Of a stretch of 64,000 nucleotides of DNA, positions 1 through 9,396 are shown one piece after another. A program made the position numbers and the translations under genes. Origin of the DNA: Tersicoccus solisilvae. Its GTDB lineage: Bacteria > Actinomycetota > Actinomycetes > Actinomycetales > Micrococcaceae. Position 1 is the first letter of the stretch; every line of letters begins with the position of its first letter. The notes beneath the pieces were generated by a model. That model was not told where the DNA came from, ran no database searches, and worked only from the letters and a program-made list of their open reading frames with translations. The DNA lies in contig NZ_BMJI01000015.1 of assembly GCF_014643255.1 (NCBI RefSeq), positions 1 through 64,000 on the forward strand, in the 5' to 3' direction.

Positions 1-18
1 CACCACCCCGTGAACGAC

Positions 19-56
19 GAAGCGGGGCCCTCCCCGGCCAGGAAGGGCCCCGCTTC
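19..56. terminator. Hairpin terminator at the left edge
   Basis: A 13-bp perfect inverted repeat (arms 19-31 and 44-56, 12-base loop) lies 31 bases beyond the stop codon of the minus-strand DUF2200 gene. It can end that transcript, or one arriving on the plus strand from outside the window. No U-run follows, which is common in very GC-rich actinobacteria. Confidence 0.7.
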
Positions 57-87
57 ACCCTGCCCCCTTGACAGGAACGACTACATA

Positions 88-435
88 TCAGTCGACCCGG
101 CGGAGAATCTTCTCCATCGGGCGACCCTTCGCGAGTTCGTCGACGAGCTTGTCGAGGTAACGGATGCGGCGCATCAACGGGTCCGCGACCTCCTGCACCT
201 TCACCCCGCACACCGAGCCGGTGATCCGCGCGGAGGCCGGGTTCAGCGTCGCGGCGGCGAAGAAGTCCGCGAAGGTCGTCCCGTCCCGCAGATGACGCTC
301 CAGGGTGGCCTGATCGAAGCCGGTCAGCCACCGGATGACCTCATCGACCTCGGATCGGGTGCGGCCCTTTCGCTCCGCCTTGGCGACGTAGAGCGGGTGG
401 ACCGACGCGACGCTCGAGGTGAAGATGCGGCTCAT
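88..435 (-). CDS. DUF2200 family protein
   Basis: This 115-residue protein matches the DUF2200 family over its full length: an N-terminal [10 protein letters not shown] segment, then [21 protein letters not shown] (about residues 19-39) and a Lys/Arg-rich C-terminus. The family is small, soluble and cytosolic, with no established biochemical role. It has no operon partner here. A TAGCCT hexamer (plus positions 442-447) ends six bases before the ATG, so the mRNA may be leaderless, although GAGGG in the same gap could serve as a ribosome site. Confidence 0.85.
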   Translation of the reverse strand: MSRIFTSSVASVHPLYVAKAERKGRTRSEVDEVIRWLTGFDQATLERHLRDGTTFADFFAAATLNPASARITGSVCGVKVQEVADPLMRRIRYLDKLVDELAKGRPMEKILRRVD

Positions 436-507
436 GCCCTCAGGCTAGAGCGCGTGGGCCGCCGGAGCGGCGACCGGCGGGCGACCCGCGACCTCACGGT
501 ACCGCGG

Positions 508-1035
508 TCAGTCGGCCGCGACGACCTTGAGCAGCGTGCGCAGATTGCGCGTCGTGGTGGTCTCCTTGAAGCGTTTCTTCGCCGACACCTTCGTCAGGGG
601 CGACGCGAGCGTTCCCCCCACCGGCGCCGTCCAGGCGATGGCGTACCGGTCCAGCCGTACCGGCTCGTCGCCTCCGGCCGCCACCGCGGCGGCCACCAGC
701 TCGTCGAGCGCCGCCGGGTCGGACGCCAGCGTGACGTAGGCGTGCTCGTCCGCCGAGTCGGCGGGGAACGGGCAGGCGGCCGCGATCCGCTCCACCGCCT
801 TCCGGGACAGCACCACCACCCAGGCGTCGTAGCCGAACGCGTCCCGGAGCCGCTGCTCGATCGTGGCCTTGGCCTCCGCTGCACTCAGCGTCGTCGAACA
901 GAGCACGTTGCCGGAGGCGAGCAGGGTTCGCACCTCGGTGAGCGGGTCGTCGTCGAGGGCGGCGCGCAGCTTCGCCGAGGTGATGGTCACCCCGCCGACG
1001 TTGACGCCGCGCAGGAAGACGGCGAAGCGGTTCAC
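508..1035 (-). CDS. DUF1697 family protein
   Basis: This 175-residue protein begins with the family signature FLRGVNVGG (residues 7-15) and carries the conserved LLASGNVL segment; its length fits DUF1697. The function of the family is unknown. A GTG start is chosen because it makes a GTGA four-base overlap with the stop codon of the upstream IclR regulator, implying translational coupling. It is therefore probably co-expressed with that regulator; no functional link to leucine synthesis is evident. The reading frame stays open further upstream, but that extension lies inside the regulator gene and is not conserved-looking. Confidence 0.85.
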   Translation of the reverse strand: MNRFAVFLRGVNVGGVTITSAKLRAALDDDPLTEVRTLLASGNVLCSTTLSAAEAKATIEQRLRDAFGYDAWVVVLSRKAVERIAAACPFPADSADEHAYVTLASDPAALDELVAAAVAAGGDEPVRLDRYAIAWTAPVGGTLASPLTKVSAKKRFKETTTTRNLRTLLKVVAAD

Positions 1036-1832
1036 GCGCGCCCGCGCCGTGGGGCGGCGGAGAGGCCGTCCGCCGAGAGCTGCTCGGCGGCATCCCCGAG
1101 TCCGTCCGCGCCGGCCTCGGCGGCCGACCGCAGGGCGTCGGTCAGCTGCCGGGCGGAGCGCACGACGACGTCGGCGTGCAGCCGGCCCGGCTGCCGGGTG
1201 AGCCGTTCGATCGGCCCGGAGATCGAGACGGCGGCGATCACCCGGCCGGACGGGGCCCGCACCGGGGCGGAGACCGACCCGACGCCGGGCTCCCGTTCGG
1301 CCAGGCTCTGCGCCCAGCCGCGGCGGCGCACCCCGGCGAGCACGGTGGGGGTGAAGCGGGCGCCCTGCAGACCCTCGAGCAGGCGATCGTGGTCCTCCCA
1401 CGCCAGCAGCACCTGGGCGGCCGAGCCGGCCCGCATGGACAGCTGGGTGCCGACGGGAATGGTGTCGCGCAGGCCGATCGGGCGTTCGGCCGACGCGACG
1501 CACACGCGCCGATCGCCCTGCCGGCGGTACAGCTGGGCGCTCTCCCCGGTCGCGTCCCGCAGGCCGATCAGCACCGGACCGGCGGCGGCGGTGAGCCGGT
1601 CCTCGCCGGCGGCCGCGGCGAGCTCCACCAGCCGGGAGCCGAGCACGAAGCGGCCCTGCACGTCCCGGCCCACCAGGCGATGGTGCACGAGGGCGAGCGC
1701 GAGGCGGTGCACGGTCGGGCGCGCGAGCCCGGTCGCCGTGACCAGCTGGGCGAGCGTCGTCGGCCCCGCCTCCAGCGCATCGAGCACGAGAACCGCTTTG
1801 TCGATGACGCCGACTCCACTAGAGTTGTCCAT
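1032..1832 (-). CDS. IclR-family transcriptional regulator of leuCD (LtbR/NdgR type)
   Basis: This 266-residue regulator has an N-terminal winged helix-turn-helix (about residues 8-65; [20 protein letters not shown] is the helix-turn-helix) followed by an IclR effector domain (about 75-250). It is divergent from leuC across an 81-base gap. Actinobacterial IclR proteins in this position (LtbR of corynebacteria, NdgR of Streptomyces) control leucine and other amino-acid genes, so repression of leuCD and autoregulation are the natural inference. The ATG is chosen because the protein starts just before the winged helix. The gene overlaps the following DUF1697 gene by four bases. Confidence 0.88.
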   Translation of the reverse strand: MDNSSGVGVIDKAVLVLDALEAGPTTLAQLVTATGLARPTVHRLALALVHHRLVGRDVQGRFVLGSRLVELAAAAGEDRLTAAAGPVLIGLRDATGESAQLYRRQGDRRVCVASAERPIGLRDTIPVGTQLSMRAGSAAQVLLAWEDHDRLLEGLQGARFTPTVLAGVRRRGWAQSLAEREPGVGSVSAPVRAPSGRVIAAVSISGPIERLTRQPGRLHADVVVRSARQLTDALRSAAEAGADGLGDAAEQLSADGLSAAPRRGRA

Positions 1833-1845
1833 GTACTGATATTGC

Positions 1846-1864
1846 CGTCTCAATATTCGAGACG
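1846..1864. promoter_or_regulatory. Candidate IclR operator in the leuC/iclR divergent region
   Basis: The 81-base divergent region contains an inverted repeat CGTCTC-N7-GAGACG (arms 1846-1851 and 1859-1864) set in an AT-richer stretch. It sits 14 bases upstream of the regulator's start and about 50 upstream of leuC, where an operator controlling both genes would be expected. Binding by the IclR protein is inferred from position only. Confidence 0.45.
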
Positions 1865-1913
1865 CAAGCCCGGCTCGGGAACGGCCGGACACGACGACGA
1901 AGGAGTGAGGGTC

Positions 1914-3362
1914 GTGGGCAGGACACTGGCGGAGAAGGTATGGGACGACCACGTCGTGCGACGGGGCGAGGACGGCCAGCCCGATCTCCTCTACATCGAC
2001 CTCCACATGCTCCACGAGGTGACCTCGCCGCAGGCGTTCGAGGGGCTGCGCCTGGCCGGCCGGCCGCTGCGCCGGCCCGACCTCACGATCGCCACGGAGG
2101 ACCACAACACCCCCACGATCGCCATCGACAAGCCGATCGCCGATCCGACCAGCCGCACCCAGATCGAGACCCTGCGCGCCAACTGCGCGGAGTTCGGCGT
2201 CCGGCTGCACTCCCTCGGCGACGCCGAGCAGGGCATCGTGCACGTCGTCGGTCCCCAGCTGGGGCTCACCCAGCCGGGGCAGACGGTCGTCTGCGGCGAC
2301 TCCCACACCTCCACGCACGGTGCCTTCGGGGCGCTGGCGTTCGGCATCGGCACGTCCGAGGTGGAGCACGTGATGGCCACCCAGACGCTGCCCCTGAAGC
2401 CGTTCAGGACGATGGCGATCACCGTCGAGGGCGAGCTGGGCGAGGGGGTCAGTGCCAAGGACATCATCCTGGCCGTGATCGCCAGGATCGGCACCGGCGG
2501 CGGGCAGGGCTACGTCCTGGAGTACCGCGGTTCCGCGATCCGGGCCCTGTCCATGGAGGCCCGGATGACGATCTGCAACATGTCCATCGAGGCCGGTGCC
2601 CGCGCCGGCATGGTGGCCCCGGACCAGACCACCTTCGACTACGTCGCCGGCCGGCCGCACGCGCCCACCGGTGCCGACTGGGACGACGCCGTCGCCGCCT
2701 GGTCGCAGCTGCACACCGACGACGACGCCGTGTTCGACGCCGAGGTGTTCCTGGACGCGAACAGCCTGGAGCCGTTCGTCACGTGGGGGACCAACCCCGG
2801 GCAGGGTGTCTCGCTCTCCGAGACCGTGCCCGACCCCGAGAGCTTCGGCGACGAGGACACCAAGGCCGGCGCCCGGCGGGCGCTGGAGTACATGGATCTG
2901 ACCGCCGGGACCCCGATGAAGGACATCCGCGTCGACACCGTGTTCCTCGGGTCGTGCACCAACAGCCGGATCGAGGACCTGCGCGCCGCCGCCGACGTCA
3001 TCCGCGGCCGCACGAAGGACCCGGCCGTGCGCATGATGGTGGTGCCGGGATCGGCCCGGGTCCGGCTGCAGGCCGAGGCCGAGGGCCTGGACCGCGTGTT
3101 CACCGACTTCGGCGCCGACTGGCGCTTCGCGGGCTGCTCGATGTGCCTGGGCATGAACCCGGACCAGCTGGCGCCGGGGGAGCGCTGCGCGTCCACGTCG
3201 AACCGCAACTTCGAGGGCCGGCAGGGCAAGGGCGGCCGCACCCACCTGGTGTCCCCGGTGGTCGCGGCCGCGACCGCGGTGCGCGGCACCCTGTCCTCGC
3301 CGCTGGACCTGCCCCCCGCCGGCACGCCGGTCTCGCCCGCGCCCGAGCCCGTCGCCGTCTGA
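1914..3362 (+). CDS. leuC: 3-isopropylmalate dehydratase large subunit
   Basis: LeuC with LeuD isomerises 2-isopropylmalate to 3-isopropylmalate in leucine biosynthesis. The 482-residue protein is an aconitase-fold subunit. The three cysteine ligands of the [4Fe-4S] cluster are present: Cys348 in GSCTNSR, and Cys408 and Cys411 in GCSMCLGMN. The GTG at 1914 is preferred because AAGGAG (1900-1905) lies eight bases upstream; another in-frame GTG at 1905 overlaps that ribosome site. leuD follows 12 bases downstream, so both are co-transcribed. The divergent IclR gene is the probable regulator. Confidence 0.96.
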   Translation: MGRTLAEKVWDDHVVRRGEDGQPDLLYIDLHMLHEVTSPQAFEGLRLAGRPLRRPDLTIATEDHNTPTIAIDKPIADPTSRTQIETLRANCAEFGVRLHSLGDAEQGIVHVVGPQLGLTQPGQTVVCGDSHTSTHGAFGALAFGIGTSEVEHVMATQTLPLKPFRTMAITVEGELGEGVSAKDIILAVIARIGTGGGQGYVLEYRGSAIRALSMEARMTICNMSIEAGARAGMVAPDQTTFDYVAGRPHAPTGADWDDAVAAWSQLHTDDDAVFDAEVFLDANSLEPFVTWGTNPGQGVSLSETVPDPESFGDEDTKAGARRALEYMDLTAGTPMKDIRVDTVFLGSCTNSRIEDLRAAADVIRGRTKDPAVRMMVVPGSARVRLQAEAEGLDRVFTDFGADWRFAGCSMCLGMNPDQLAPGERCASTSNRNFEGRQGKGGRTHLVSPVVAAATAVRGTLSSPLDLPPAGTPVSPAPEPVAV

Positions 3363-3374
3363 GAGGAGACACCC

Positions 3375-3971
3375 ATGGACAAGTTCAGCAGCCACCGCGG
3401 CATCGGCGTGCCCCTGCGCCGATCGAACGTCGACACCGACCAGATCATCCCCGCCGTCTACCTCAAGCGGATCACCCGCACGGGGTTCGAGGACGGGCTG
3501 TTCGCCGGCTGGCGCAAGGACGAGGACTTCATCCTCAACCGGGAGCCGTACGCCCGCGGCAGCGTGCTCGTCGCCGGACCCGACTTCGGCACGGGCTCCA
3601 GCCGGGAACACGCCGTGTGGGCCCTGAAGGACTACGGCTTCGCCGCCGTGCTCTCCTCCCGGTTCGCCGACATCTTCCGCGGCAACGCGGGCAAGCAGGG
3701 CCTGGTCACCGCGCAGCTGGGGCAGGCCGACATCGAGCTGATCCTCAAGGAGCTGGAGAACGCGCCGGGCACCGAGGTCGACGTCGACCTGGTGAACCAG
3801 GTCGTCACCTGCGGCTCGATCGTCGCCCCGTTCGAGATCGACGCGTACACGCGGTGGCGCTTGATGGAGGGCCTCGACGACATCGGCCTGACCCTGCGCC
3901 ACGCGGACGACATCGCCGCCTTCGAGGCGCAGCGGCCCGCGTACAAGCCGACCACGCTGCCCGTCCGGTGA
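3375..3971 (+). CDS. leuD: 3-isopropylmalate dehydratase small subunit
   Basis: This 198-residue swivel-domain subunit completes the LeuCD isomerase. The family motif [13 protein letters not shown] (residues 68-80) is intact and contributes substrate-binding residues. A GAGAGGAG ribosome site precedes the ATG, only 12 bases after leuC, so the two form an operon. Length is normal for LeuD. A strong hairpin (4032-4070) ends the unit, separating it from murA. Confidence 0.96.
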   Translation: MDKFSSHRGIGVPLRRSNVDTDQIIPAVYLKRITRTGFEDGLFAGWRKDEDFILNREPYARGSVLVAGPDFGTGSSREHAVWALKDYGFAAVLSSRFADIFRGNAGKQGLVTAQLGQADIELILKELENAPGTEVDVDLVNQVVTCGSIVAPFEIDAYTRWRLMEGLDDIGLTLRHADDIAAFEAQRPAYKPTTLPVR

Positions 3972-4031
3972 GCCGCGTCATCGCCGCCCGTGTCGCGCGT
4001 GAGCAGCGACCGCCGCGCTGACCTGCGCCCG

Positions 4032-4070
4032 CGATCGGCTCGTGCCGTGGTGAACGCCACGAGCCGATCG
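4032..4070 (+). terminator. leuCD terminator
   Basis: A 13-bp perfect inverted repeat (arms 4032-4044 and 4058-4070) lies 60 bases after the leuD stop codon and before the murA promoter region, so it probably ends the leuCD transcript. Confidence 0.75.
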
Positions 4071-4094
4071 GGATGATCAGCGCGTCCTCCCGTG

Positions 4095-4128
4095 TTGCAC
4101 CGGGGTGCGTGCGTCATGCTCTTATGCT
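4095..4128 (+). promoter_or_regulatory. Possible murA promoter
   Basis: TATGCT (4123-4128) is a good -10 hexamer in the leuD-murA gap, giving a leader of about 75 bases. A TTGCAC at 4095-4100 would be 22 bases upstream, longer than a standard spacer, so the -35 assignment is weak. Confidence 0.4.
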
Positions 4129-4210
4129 TGACGTCAGGCCGGCGGGCGCCGTCCCGCCGACGACAGTGCTGACAGCAGCAGAGCAGTATCGATGAACGAG
4201 GTCTTGATCC

Positions 4211-5539
4211 ATGGCACGTGTGTTGACGATCCGGGGTGGTGTTCCCCTGGCCGGTCGGGTGACCGTCCGCGGCGCGAAGAACCTGGTTCCCAAGGCCATG
4301 GTGGCGGCCCTGCTCGGCAACGAGCCCTCCGTGCTGCGCAACGTCCCGGAGATCAAGGACGTCACCGTCGTGACGAATCTGCTCAAGCTGCACGGCGTGG
4401 AGGTGGCGAAGGACCCGGTCAGCGGCGATCTCACCCTCGACCCGACGCACGCGACGCAGGCGAACCGCGCCGACATCGACGCGCACGCCGGGGACTCCCG
4501 GATCCCGATCCTTCTGGTCGGGCCGCTGATCCACAGCATCGGCGAGGCGTTCATCCCGGACCTCGGCGGCTGTCGCATCGGGGATCGGCCCATCGACTTC
4601 CACCTGTCCGTGCTGCGCAAGTTCGGTGCCATCGTGGAGAAGGGTGACGCCGGCATCCACATCACCGCCCCGCGCGGCCTCAAGGGCGCCAAGCTCGAGC
4701 TGCCGTTCCCGTCGGTCGGCGCCACCGAGCAGGTCCTGCTCTCGGCGACCCGCGCCGAGGGCATCACGGAGCTGCGCAACGCCGCGACGGAGCCCGAGAT
4801 CCTCGACCTGATCGCCGTGCTGCAGAAGATGGGCGCCATCATCAGCGTCCTGACCGACCGCACCATCCGCATCGAGGGCGTCAAGAGCCTCGGCGGTTAC
4901 CAGCACCGGGCCCTGCCGGACCGCATCGAGTCCGCGTCGTGGGCCTCGGCGGCCCTGGTCACCCGCGGCGACATCTACGTCGAGGGTGCCAAGCAGCAGG
5001 ACATGATGACCTACCTGAACGTGTTCCGGAAGATCGGCGGCGCGTTCGACATCGACGACGCCGGCATCCGGTTCTACCACCCGGGCGGCAAGCTCAGCCC
5101 CCTCGTCCTCGAGACGGACGTGCACCCCGGGTTCATGACGGACTGGCAGCAGCCCCTCGTCGTCGCGCTGACCCAGGCGGACGGCGTCTCCATCGTGCAC
5201 GAGACGGTGTACGAGAACCGGTTCGGCTTCACCGACGCCCTGGTGCGGATGGGCGCGAACGTCCAGCTGCACCGCGAGTGCCTCGGCAGCGTGCCGTGCC
5301 GATTCGGGCAGCGCAACTTCCTGCACTCCGCCGTCATCTCCGGCCCCACCCAGCTCAAGGGCACCGACATCGACGTGCCGGACCTGCGGGGCGGATTCAG
5401 CCACCTGATCGCGGCGCTGGCCGCGACCGGCACCTCGCACGTGACCGGCATCGAGCTGATCAACCGCGGGTACGAGCGGTTCACGGAGAAGCTGGAGGGC
5501 CTCGGCGCCGACTTCGACCTGACCACCACCGATCGCTGA
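4211..5539 (+). CDS. murA: UDP-N-acetylglucosamine 1-carboxyvinyltransferase
   Basis: MurA transfers enolpyruvate from PEP to UDP-GlcNAc, the first committed step of peptidoglycan precursor synthesis in the cytoplasm. The 442-residue protein has the GAKN motif (residues 21-24, with the substrate-binding lysine) and the active-site loop GGCRIGDRP, with catalytic Cys121 kept; this Cys form is normally fosfomycin-sensitive. The PGFMTDWQQP segment replaces the PGFPTDMQ of enterobacterial MurA and is typical of Micrococcales-type proteins as I remember them. It is slightly longer than the usual 420 residues. An acyltransferase gene follows 40 bases downstream. Confidence 0.95.
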   Translation: MARVLTIRGGVPLAGRVTVRGAKNLVPKAMVAALLGNEPSVLRNVPEIKDVTVVTNLLKLHGVEVAKDPVSGDLTLDPTHATQANRADIDAHAGDSRIPILLVGPLIHSIGEAFIPDLGGCRIGDRPIDFHLSVLRKFGAIVEKGDAGIHITAPRGLKGAKLELPFPSVGATEQVLLSATRAEGITELRNAATEPEILDLIAVLQKMGAIISVLTDRTIRIEGVKSLGGYQHRALPDRIESASWASAALVTRGDIYVEGAKQQDMMTYLNVFRKIGGAFDIDDAGIRFYHPGGKLSPLVLETDVHPGFMTDWQQPLVVALTQADGVSIVHETVYENRFGFTDALVRMGANVQLHRECLGSVPCRFGQRNFLHSAVISGPTQLKGTDIDVPDLRGGFSHLIAALAATGTSHVTGIELINRGYERFTEKLEGLGADFDLTTTDR

Positions 5540-5579
5540 CACCGCCCGCTGCAGTGCAGCAGTGGCACGGGAGGATGAC

Positions 5580-6401
5580 GTGACGCCGCAGAACGCGCCT
5601 GTCGACAGTCGGCAGATCTGGACGTTCCGGAGCCTGGCCGCCGTCGTGCGGCCCGGCCTCAACGCCCTGATCTCCCACACGTGGCGGGGCGCCGAGCGAC
5701 TGCCCCGGGACACCGGTTTCATCGTGGTGCCCAACCACGTCACCGAGATCGACCCCCTGATCGTGGGCCACTTCCTCTACAACCAGGGGGTGTTGCCGCA
5801 CTTCCTGGCCAAGGAGTCCCTGTTCCGCGTGCCCGGCCTCGCGGCCCTGCTCCGCTGGACCGGGCAGGTGCCCGTCTCGCGCGGCGCGACGACGGCGGGC
5901 GGTTCACTGGAGGTCAGCCGGCGCGTGATCGACGAGGGCGGGGGGATCATCGTCTACCCCGAGGGCACGCTGACCCGCGACCCGGACCTGTGGCCCATGC
6001 GGGGACGTACCGGGGCGGCACGGCTCGCGCTGCGGACCGGCGCCCCGGTCGTGCCGGTCGTGCACTGGGGCGCCCAGGACCTGTTCCCGCGCTACGCCAA
6101 GCGGCTGCACCCCTTCCCGCGCAAGCACGTCACGGTGGTCGTCGGCGACCCGGTGGACCTCTCCGAGTTCGCCGGGCAGCCGCTGACCCGCACCGTGCTC
6201 GCCGCCGCGACCGAGAAGATCATGGCCGCCATCACCGACGAGCTGGCCCGGCTGCGCGGTGAGGAGCCGCCGGCCGTCCGCTGGGATCCGGACCAGCATG
6301 GTCAGCCCGCCACCGGCCGCCACTTCGACGCCGGGACCGACGGCGCCGGTGCCACCGAGGCCGGCACCGAGGCCGCGGGCGACCGCGCGGACGACCGGTG
6401 A
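5580..6401 (+). CDS. 1-acyl-sn-glycerol-3-phosphate acyltransferase (PlsC family)
   Basis: A 273-residue PlsC-family acyltransferase, expected to acylate lysophosphatidic acid at the membrane to give phosphatidic acid. The catalytic HX4D motif is visible as NHVTEID, and the glycerol-phosphate-binding motif as YPEGTLTR. The GTG at 5580 is preferred because GGGAGG (5569-5574) lies five bases upstream; an upstream in-frame GTG at 5562 has no ribosome site. The C-terminal 40 residues are a low-complexity Gly/Ala/Asp tail. The stop codon overlaps the gpsA start by four bases, linking acyl transfer to synthesis of the glycerol-3-phosphate backbone. Confidence 0.9.
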   Translation: MTPQNAPVDSRQIWTFRSLAAVVRPGLNALISHTWRGAERLPRDTGFIVVPNHVTEIDPLIVGHFLYNQGVLPHFLAKESLFRVPGLAALLRWTGQVPVSRGATTAGGSLEVSRRVIDEGGGIIVYPEGTLTRDPDLWPMRGRTGAARLALRTGAPVVPVVHWGAQDLFPRYAKRLHPFPRKHVTVVVGDPVDLSEFAGQPLTRTVLAAATEKIMAAITDELARLRGEEPPAVRWDPDQHGQPATGRHFDAGTDGAGATEAGTEAAGDRADDR

Positions 6402-7444
6402 CGCCGGCCCGCTTCTCGCGGATCGCGGTCATCGGCGCCGGCAGCTGGGGCACCACGTTCGCCAAGATCCTCGCGGACACGGCAGCGGCCTCCGCCGAAC
6501 CGGGGCAGCCGACCGAGGTGCGGATCTGGGGGCGTCGCACCGCCGTCGTCGAGGACATCACGACCCGGCACCGCAACGACGCGTACCTGCCCGGCATCGC
6601 CCTGCCGACCACGCTGACCGCGTCCACCGACCTGCCCGGCGTCCTGCACGGGGCGGACCTCGTCGTCCTCGCCGTGCCGGCGCAGTCGCTGCGCGCCCAG
6701 CTGCCCCGGATCCGGGAGCTGCTCGCCCCGGACGCCGTCGTCGTGTCCCTGATGAAGGGGCTCGAGCTGCACACCAACGCCCGGATGAGCGAGGTGATCA
6801 CCGCCGGGCTCGGCCTGCCGGCCGAGCGCGTCGTGGTGGTCTCCGGGCCGAACCTGGCGATGGAGATCGCCCGGGAGTCGCCGACCGCGTCCGTGGTGGC
6901 CTGCGCCGACGAAGCCGTCGCCGCGCGGGTGGCGGCCGCCTGCTCCCCGTCCTACTTCCGGCCCTACACCAACACCGACGTGGTCGGCGTGGAGTTCGGC
7001 GGCATCGTCAAGAACGTGATCGCGCTCGCCGTGGGCATCTGCGAGGGCCGGCAGATGGGGGACAACGCGAAGGCGTCCGTCATCACCCGCGGCCTGGCCG
7101 AGACCACCCGGCTCGCGCTCGCCCTCGGGGGACGGGTGGAGACGATGGCCGGGCTCGCCGGCCTCGGCGACCTCGTGGCCACCTGCTCCTCGCCGTTGAG
7201 CCGCAACCACACCGCCGGCCGGCTGCTCGCCACCGGCCTGAGCGCCGAGCAGGTCACCGCGACGATGCGGCAGACCGCCGAGGGCGTCAAGTCGGCCCGC
7301 CCGGTGCTCGACCTCGGCCGCAGCCTCGGCGTGCGGATGCCGATCACCGAGAACGTCGTCGCGGTGCTGGACGGGGAGATCTCCGTCGACGAGCTCGCCC
7401 CGCGCCTGCTCGACCGCGACCTGAAATCCGAAGGAGAACAGTGA
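6398..7444 (+). CDS. gpsA: Glycerol-3-phosphate dehydrogenase [NAD(P)+]
   Basis: GpsA reduces dihydroxyacetone phosphate to sn-glycerol-3-phosphate for phospholipid synthesis. The 348-residue protein has the N-terminal Rossmann motif GAGSWGTT (residues 13-20), the conserved SGPNLAMEIA segment, and the family region GGIVKNVIALAVGICEG with the catalytic lysine. Length is normal. It starts with GTG overlapping the acyltransferase stop, and its own stop overlaps the ddl start in the same way (GTGA), so the three genes are translationally coupled. Confidence 0.95.
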   Translation: MTPARFSRIAVIGAGSWGTTFAKILADTAAASAEPGQPTEVRIWGRRTAVVEDITTRHRNDAYLPGIALPTTLTASTDLPGVLHGADLVVLAVPAQSLRAQLPRIRELLAPDAVVVSLMKGLELHTNARMSEVITAGLGLPAERVVVVSGPNLAMEIARESPTASVVACADEAVAARVAAACSPSYFRPYTNTDVVGVEFGGIVKNVIALAVGICEGRQMGDNAKASVITRGLAETTRLALALGGRVETMAGLAGLGDLVATCSSPLSRNHTAGRLLATGLSAEQVTATMRQTAEGVKSARPVLDLGRSLGVRMPITENVVAVLDGEISVDELAPRLLDRDLKSEGEQ

Positions 7445-8595
7445 CCGAATCCGCCCAGCCCGGGACCGCCGCTCGCGGACAGGACGGGAGGATCCGCGTC
7501 GCCGTGCTGTTCGGGGGTCGGTCCAGCGAGCACGCCGTCAGCTGCGTCACCGCCGCCGGCGTGCTGCGCGCCATGGACCGCCGCCGGTACGACGTCGTGC
7601 CCATCGGGATCAGCCGGTCCGGCCAGTGGGTGCAGATGGACGACGCGCGGGTGCAGGCCTTCAGCCTCGACGGCGGTGCCCTGCCGGCCATCGAGGACGC
7701 GCACGCCACCGTGGTCACCGCGCCGGGTGCCGGCTCGCACGAGCTGCTCGTGACCGCGCCCGGCGAGCCGCCGCGCAGCCTCGGCACCGTCGACGTCGTG
7801 TTCCCGCTGCTGCACGGCCCGTTCGGGGAGGACGGCACCATCCAGGGAATGCTCGACCTGCTCGGCGTGCCGTACGTCGGTGCGGGCGTGCTCGCCAGCG
7901 CCGTCGGCATGGACAAGGACTTCATGAAGATCGTGTTCGAGCACGCCGGCCTGCCGGTGGGCCCGTACGAGTCGATCACCGACCGGCAGTGGGCGAACGA
8001 CCGGGCCGGCTGCCTGGATCGGGTGGCCCGGCTCGGCCTGCCGGTGTTCGTCAAGCCGGCCCGCGCCGGATCGAGCATGGGCATCACGCGGGTGACGGAC
8101 CCGGCGGCGCTGGAGGCCGCGATCGAGACGGCCCGCGAGCACGACCCCAAGGTGGTCGTCGAGGCCGGCATCGTCGGGCGGGAGATCGAGTGCGCCGTGC
8201 TGGATCGCCCCGCGCCCGAGCGACCGATCGCGAGCCTGCCCGGGGAGATCGTCGTCGCCGACGGGCAGCACGCCTTCTACGACTTCGACGCCAAGTACGT
8301 CGACGCCGCCGCGGCCGAGCTGAGCTGCCCGGCGGACCTGCCCGCCGAGGCGACCGCCCGGATCCGGCAGCTGGCCGTCGAGGCGTTCGAGGCGATCGCG
8401 GCCGAGGGGCTCTCCCGGGTGGACTTCTTCTACACGCCCGAGGGCGACCTGCTGGTCAACGAGATCAACACGATGCCCGGTTTCACCCCCATCTCGATGT
8501 ACCCGCAGATGTGGGCCGCCACCGGGGTGGACTATCCCGAGCTGATCGACCGGTTGCTGGAGCTGGCGCTGGGGCGGAGCACGGGGCTGCGCTGA
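7441..8595 (+). CDS. ddl: D-alanine--D-alanine ligase
   Basis: Ddl joins two D-alanines with ATP to make the dipeptide added to the peptidoglycan precursor. The 384-residue protein starts with the family segment VAVLFGGRSSEHAVS and has LLHGPFGEDGTIQG, the ATP-grasp core VKPARAGSSMGI and the metal-binding end EINTMPGFTPISMYP. The GTG at 7441 overlaps the gpsA stop codon by four bases. Together with murA, the segment mixes wall-precursor and phospholipid genes. Confidence 0.95.
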   Translation: MTESAQPGTAARGQDGRIRVAVLFGGRSSEHAVSCVTAAGVLRAMDRRRYDVVPIGISRSGQWVQMDDARVQAFSLDGGALPAIEDAHATVVTAPGAGSHELLVTAPGEPPRSLGTVDVVFPLLHGPFGEDGTIQGMLDLLGVPYVGAGVLASAVGMDKDFMKIVFEHAGLPVGPYESITDRQWANDRAGCLDRVARLGLPVFVKPARAGSSMGITRVTDPAALEAAIETAREHDPKVVVEAGIVGREIECAVLDRPAPERPIASLPGEIVVADGQHAFYDFDAKYVDAAAAELSCPADLPAEATARIRQLAVEAFEAIAAEGLSRVDFFYTPEGDLLVNEINTMPGFTPISMYPQMWAATGVDYPELIDRLLELALGRSTGLR

Positions 8596-8632
8596 CCGCG
8601 GTCGAGTCGAGTCGGGGCGGGTTCGGCGCCGG

Positions 8633-9205
8633 TCAGCCGGTGCTCGGCAGCGGGACGTCCCGCACGTCCAGGCACTGACGGGTCCGGGGCAGGGCCGAGA
8701 CCGGGCCGGCCAGCTCGACCAGCACGGTGCTGGACGCCGCGCGGCTGGTGTCCAGCAGCAGCTCCACCGCCGGTTCGCGCCCGTACGTGGTCAGTCGCCA
8801 GGTGTCGTTCTTCTCCTGGACGGCGATCCAGTCGACACCGTTGACGCTGACGCAGCGCTCCGTCGTCGGTCCCGGCGGGCGGACGCCGCACCGCAGCACC
8901 GCCGCCGAGGGGTCGCCCCAGGCGGCGGTGGCCTGGCTGGTCGTGGTGCGCCGGGTCTTGCCGGCGAGCTCGTGCGGCAGGGCGATCATCACGGGCGCAC
9001 ACCGCGGGTCGTTGGACTGCGCGGCCGGGGCCACGTCCACGGTCGGAGCACACCCGGTGAGAGTCGCCGCGATGCCGGTGACGGCGACGACGGCCGCCGT
9101 GCGGGTGCGGTCGATCCGGCCGGGCCGGTTCCAGGCCCTCCGGCCGGCTCCCGCGTCGTCCGCGGTCGGGGCGGCGGACGGACGGGGGCGGAGACGGAAC
9201 GGCAC
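8633..9205 (-). CDS. DUF3515 family lipoprotein
   Basis: This 190-residue protein has an Arg-rich N-terminus, a hydrophobic segment AAVVAVTGIAATLTGC ending in a lipobox-like TGC, and then a soluble domain with several conserved cysteines and WGDPSAAVLRCGVRPP, which fits DUF3515. It is probably a membrane-anchored exported lipoprotein of unknown function. In actinobacteria this family usually sits between ddl and thiL, as here. It is convergent with ddl and divergent from the LCP gene. TAGGCT (plus positions 9212-9217) ends six bases before the GTG, so the mRNA may be leaderless. Confidence 0.85.
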   Translation of the reverse strand: MPFRLRPRPSAAPTADDAGAGRRAWNRPGRIDRTRTAAVVAVTGIAATLTGCAPTVDVAPAAQSNDPRCAPVMIALPHELAGKTRRTTTSQATAAWGDPSAAVLRCGVRPPGPTTERCVSVNGVDWIAVQEKNDTWRLTTYGREPAVELLLDTSRAASSTVLVELAGPVSALPRTRQCLDVRDVPLPSTG

Positions 9206-9336
9206 AGCGCGAGCCTATCGGGGTTCGACCCGCGGACAGAGCGCTGGCGAGGCACGTCGCCGGTCGCCGTGAGCCGCCCCACCGGGACGCGGGCAAGATC
9301 ACCGGCGGCGTGCAGCATCCGGCCAGCGGCACCCCT

Positions 9337-9342
9337 TAGGAT
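9337..9342 (+). promoter_or_regulatory. Possible LCP gene promoter (-10 only)
   Basis: TAGGAT is the best -10 hexamer in the 191-base divergent gap between the DUF3515 and LCP genes. No good -35 is seen. It would give a leader of about 48 bases containing the AGGAGGA ribosome site. Confidence 0.35.
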
Positions 9343-9396
9343 CGTCAGGACCTTTGACGTCGCGTGACCGGGCCGGGCCCGGATGCAGGAGGACAG

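Noticed and set aside
1032-3902. A 956-codon minus-strand frame extending the IclR gene across leuC and leuD
   Set aside because: Only the last 266 codons match a family. The rest is Gly/Arg/Val-rich antisense translation of leuCD, a usual effect of high GC content.
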